Origin: Williamsia muralis
GTDB lineage: Bacteria; Actinomycetota; Actinomycetes; Mycobacteriales; Mycobacteriaceae
Assembly (NCBI RefSeq): GCF_002735905.1
Contig: NZ_PEBD01000004.1
Span: forward strand, 248,001-312,000
DNA length: 64,000 bases
Direction: 5' to 3'
Shown here piece by piece: positions 62,681 through 64,000 of this stretch (position 1 is its first letter; each line of letters starts with the position of its first letter). Below the pieces are notes generated by a model. That model saw only the letters and a list, made by a program, of their open reading frames with translations, was not told the DNA's origin and did not search any database. A program made the translations under genes and the position numbers.

Positions 62681-62845
62681 ATGCAGCCGCAAGACGACGA
62701 TCCGACGCAGGAGATCCGGGCCGTCGAACCGGAATCAGGCGTCAACACGGCGACCGTTCTCGTGGCTGTCGGGGTCTCGGCCGTGGTCGCCGCACTGATC
62801 GTGACCAGCGGGCTCGTCCTGATCCTCATCCTCCACACCCGGTGA
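62681..62845 (+). CDS. 54-residue single-helix membrane protein related to the MTB12-like protein's anchor
   Basis: A 54-residue protein with an acidic cytosolic start (MQPQDDDPTQEIRAVEPESG), one membrane helix and only a few residues after it. The helix segment VNTATVLVAVGVSAVVAALI lines up with VNVPTVFVAAGVSAVISALI in the MTB12-like protein at 48257, so the two are paralogous anchors, one with and one without an outside domain. The start is ATG 62681, although a TTG at 62660 is in frame. It is divergent from the reductase operon across an IdeR-like box. The 181 bases after it, up to the MarR gene, hold no coding frame that I can support. Confidence 0.7.
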   Translation: MQPQDDDPTQEIRAVEPESGVNTATVLVAVGVSAVVAALIVTSGLVLILILHTR

Positions 62846-63026
62846 ACAGCCGTCAGTTGCACAGGCTGTGTCGCCCCGGTGACGAGTTTGTGTGAGGGGT
62901 GGTCGGATGCCGTCGACGACCGTCATGATGGTCACTGCGTCCATGGCGTCCTCCGATGGCGCCGAAGAGCTCAGTGAACGATGATCTCTCGAAGGCGCCG
63001 CGTACCGAACTGACAGGATCGAAGTC

Positions 63027-63461
63027 ATGACTGGCCAGACCACCACCGCATCGTCGCTGTACCGCGATTTGACCAGGATCACCCGGGCGCTGCGTCAGCG
63101 GACCGGCCAGCATTCGCAGCCGCTCAGTGCCTTGTCGGCGATGTGGGTCCTGATGGCCGCCGAGGCGCCGATCCGGCTCTCCGAACTGGCCGAACGTGAA
63201 AACGTCACGGTGCCAACGATGTCGCGGATCGTGACTGCTCTCGAACGGGATGGTCTGGTGGCCAGGACTGCTGATCCTGCCGACGGCCGGGCGAGTCTGC
63301 TCGCCCTCAGTGATGCCGGCAATGAACTGGTGAACGGCAGCCGATCACGTCGTATCCAGGCTTTGGAGAAAGCACTCGACGGACTCGATTCCGCGGAGCG
63401 CGAGGTGCTGGGCCGCACCCTGCGCGTGGTCGCCGACGAGTTGGTGGAAGATCGCGAATAG
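63027..63461 (+). CDS. MarR-family transcriptional regulator
   Basis: A 144-residue MarR-type winged-helix regulator. The core reads IRLSELAERENVTVPTMSRI, followed by VTALERDGLVARTADPADGR with the wing residues DGR; N- and C-terminal helices for dimerisation flank it. Such proteins usually repress efflux or catabolic genes. The target is not evident: the nearest genes are the small membrane protein upstream and the convergent WS/DGAT gene. The start is ATG 63027. Confidence 0.93.
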   Translation: MTGQTTTASSLYRDLTRITRALRQRTGQHSQPLSALSAMWVLMAAEAPIRLSELAERENVTVPTMSRIVTALERDGLVARTADPADGRASLLALSDAGNELVNGSRSRRIQALEKALDGLDSAEREVLGRTLRVVADELVEDRE

Positions 63462-63558
63462 TGTTACGCCGGTGTTGAAGTCACCTCTTGAGTGGGGGCT
63501 ACCCGACGATGTGTTCTAACACCTGGTCTGTGTTGTCGCAGGCGTCTGAGTGATGGGG

Positions 63559-64000
63559 CTACATCGCGCGGTTGCGTTGGTCGCCGAGCAGGGCGTTTCG
63601 GTGGTCGAGGTAGGTGATGTGCAGGATCTGACGGTATCGATCAAGGTCGGGCATGACTGCGCGGTCGGTGGTGATGGAGATCGAGATGTTGTCGTCTCTG
63701 GTGGATGCGGCGTGCGCGAGGGTCGAGAGCGGTGTCAGTGGCTGAATTCCGAAACCGCTCACTATGCGATGCCCGAACACTGTCCGGGAGGGGTTGGGGT
63801 TGTAGACGTTGGAGACGACGATGTTGGCGATCGCTGCGGCGGGCGTGGGCCGGCGTCGGTGCTGTCGACGGGTGAGCGCTCCGAGAAGCCGCAGCAGAGC
63901 CGGGGGTGCGGTTTCCAGCAGCGGGCCGTTCCTGTCAGAGGTGTGGACGGCCGCCCTGCTTTTTTCCTCGTTGCTGGCGTGGGTGATCTGCTGCAGTCGC
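63559..64000 (-). CDS. WS/DGAT-type wax ester synthase/acyl-CoA:diacylglycerol acyltransferase, C-terminal part
   Basis: The minus frame is open from the stop at 63559 to the right edge, giving about 147 residues. It resembles the C-terminal DUF1298 half of WS/DGAT enzymes: ANIVVSNVYNPNPSRTMFG corresponds to the family's NLVVSNVPGP-type loop. It continues with VSGFGIQPLTPLSTLAHAAS, then DDNISISITTDRAVMPDLDR and a final helix. The HHxxxDG active site should lie outside the window. Such enzymes make triacylglycerol or wax esters. The unusual YNPNP in place of PGP could mean a divergent or inactive copy. Confidence 0.78.
   Translation of the reverse strand, partial: RLQQITHASNEEKSRAAVHTSDRNGPLLETAPPALLRLLGALTRRQHRRRPTPAAAIANIVVSNVYNPNPSRTVFGHRIVSGFGIQPLTPLSTLAHAASTRDDNISISITTDRAVMPDLDRYRQILHITYLDHRNALLGDQRNRAM

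Noticed and set aside
33945-62845. MbtH-like protein, phosphopantetheinyl transferase or siderophore permease genes in the island
   Set aside because: I looked for the short MbtH pattern, an Sfp-type domain and multi-helix importers and found none; they may lie elsewhere in the genome.
62846-63026. Possible small genes on either strand between the 54-residue protein and MarR
   Set aside because: Open frames here lack ribosome binding sites, hydrophobic patterns or family motifs.

Overview
The window is high-GC, densely coded DNA from a mycolic-acid actinobacterium (order Mycobacteriales). A Gordonia-like genus fits best, but this is an inference from gene content, not a species call. The evidence is an F420-dependent glucose-6-phosphate dehydrogenase, the pknG-glnH-glnX block, a mycobactin-type siderophore cluster with IdeR-type iron boxes, MTB12-like and WS/DGAT-like proteins, frequent GTG starts and many ATGA/GTGA overlaps. 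No tRNA, rRNA, CRISPR array, insertion sequence or prophage was seen, and no gene-free stretch exceeds about 250 bases.

Layout. 1-8260: a partial Pls/PosA-type NRPS-like gene (minus strand, running off the left edge), then an alpha/beta hydrolase, a glutaryl-CoA-type acyl-CoA dehydrogenase, a TauD/Rv3406-type dioxygenase, an MpaB-like oxygenase and a small membrane protein. 8214-15034: an ABC exporter with a 16-bp palindrome at its start, fgd, a DUF1206 membrane protein, a possible 38-residue peptide, a LysR/EamA divergent pair and a TetR regulator. 15211-24067: pta-ackA facing pknG-glnH-glnX, then mutT3. 24093-33910: a WYL regulator divergent from a VOC protein, a free-standing LeuA regulatory domain with a possible leader peptide, and two thiamine loci (thiE / thiO-thiS-thiG, and thiD-thiC) with two TPP riboswitches; an ABC transporter pair lies between them. 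The gene order fgd-pta-ackA-pknG-glnH-glnX-mutT3-thiE-thiO-thiS-thiG...thiD-thiC follows the M. tuberculosis Rv0407-Rv0423 region, with insertions.

33945-62845 is a siderophore island: mbtA divergent from mbtI-mbtB-mbtG, then mbtK divergent from mbtT-mbtC-mbtD, an anchored MTB12-like protein, mbtE-mbtF, and a convergent operon of a siderophore-interacting reductase, a lipoprotein iron-siderophore binding protein and a SagB-like oxidase. IdeR-like boxes lie at both divergent promoters, before the reductase operon and, more weakly, before the MTB12-like gene. Predicted logic: MbtI makes salicylate; MbtA loads it on the aryl carrier of MbtB; MbtB adds and cyclises Ser/Thr to an oxazoline; the SagB-like enzyme may oxidise this to an oxazole as in nocobactins; MbtG and MbtK hydroxylate and acylate lysine; MbtC/MbtD make a beta-hydroxyacyl unit; MbtE and MbtF assemble and release the chain. 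The most unusual points are a shrunken adenylation domain inside MbtE, the SagB-like oxidase, and two proteins in the island that share nearly the same membrane anchor.

63027-64000: a MarR regulator and the C-terminal part of a WS/DGAT-type acyltransferase running off the right edge.
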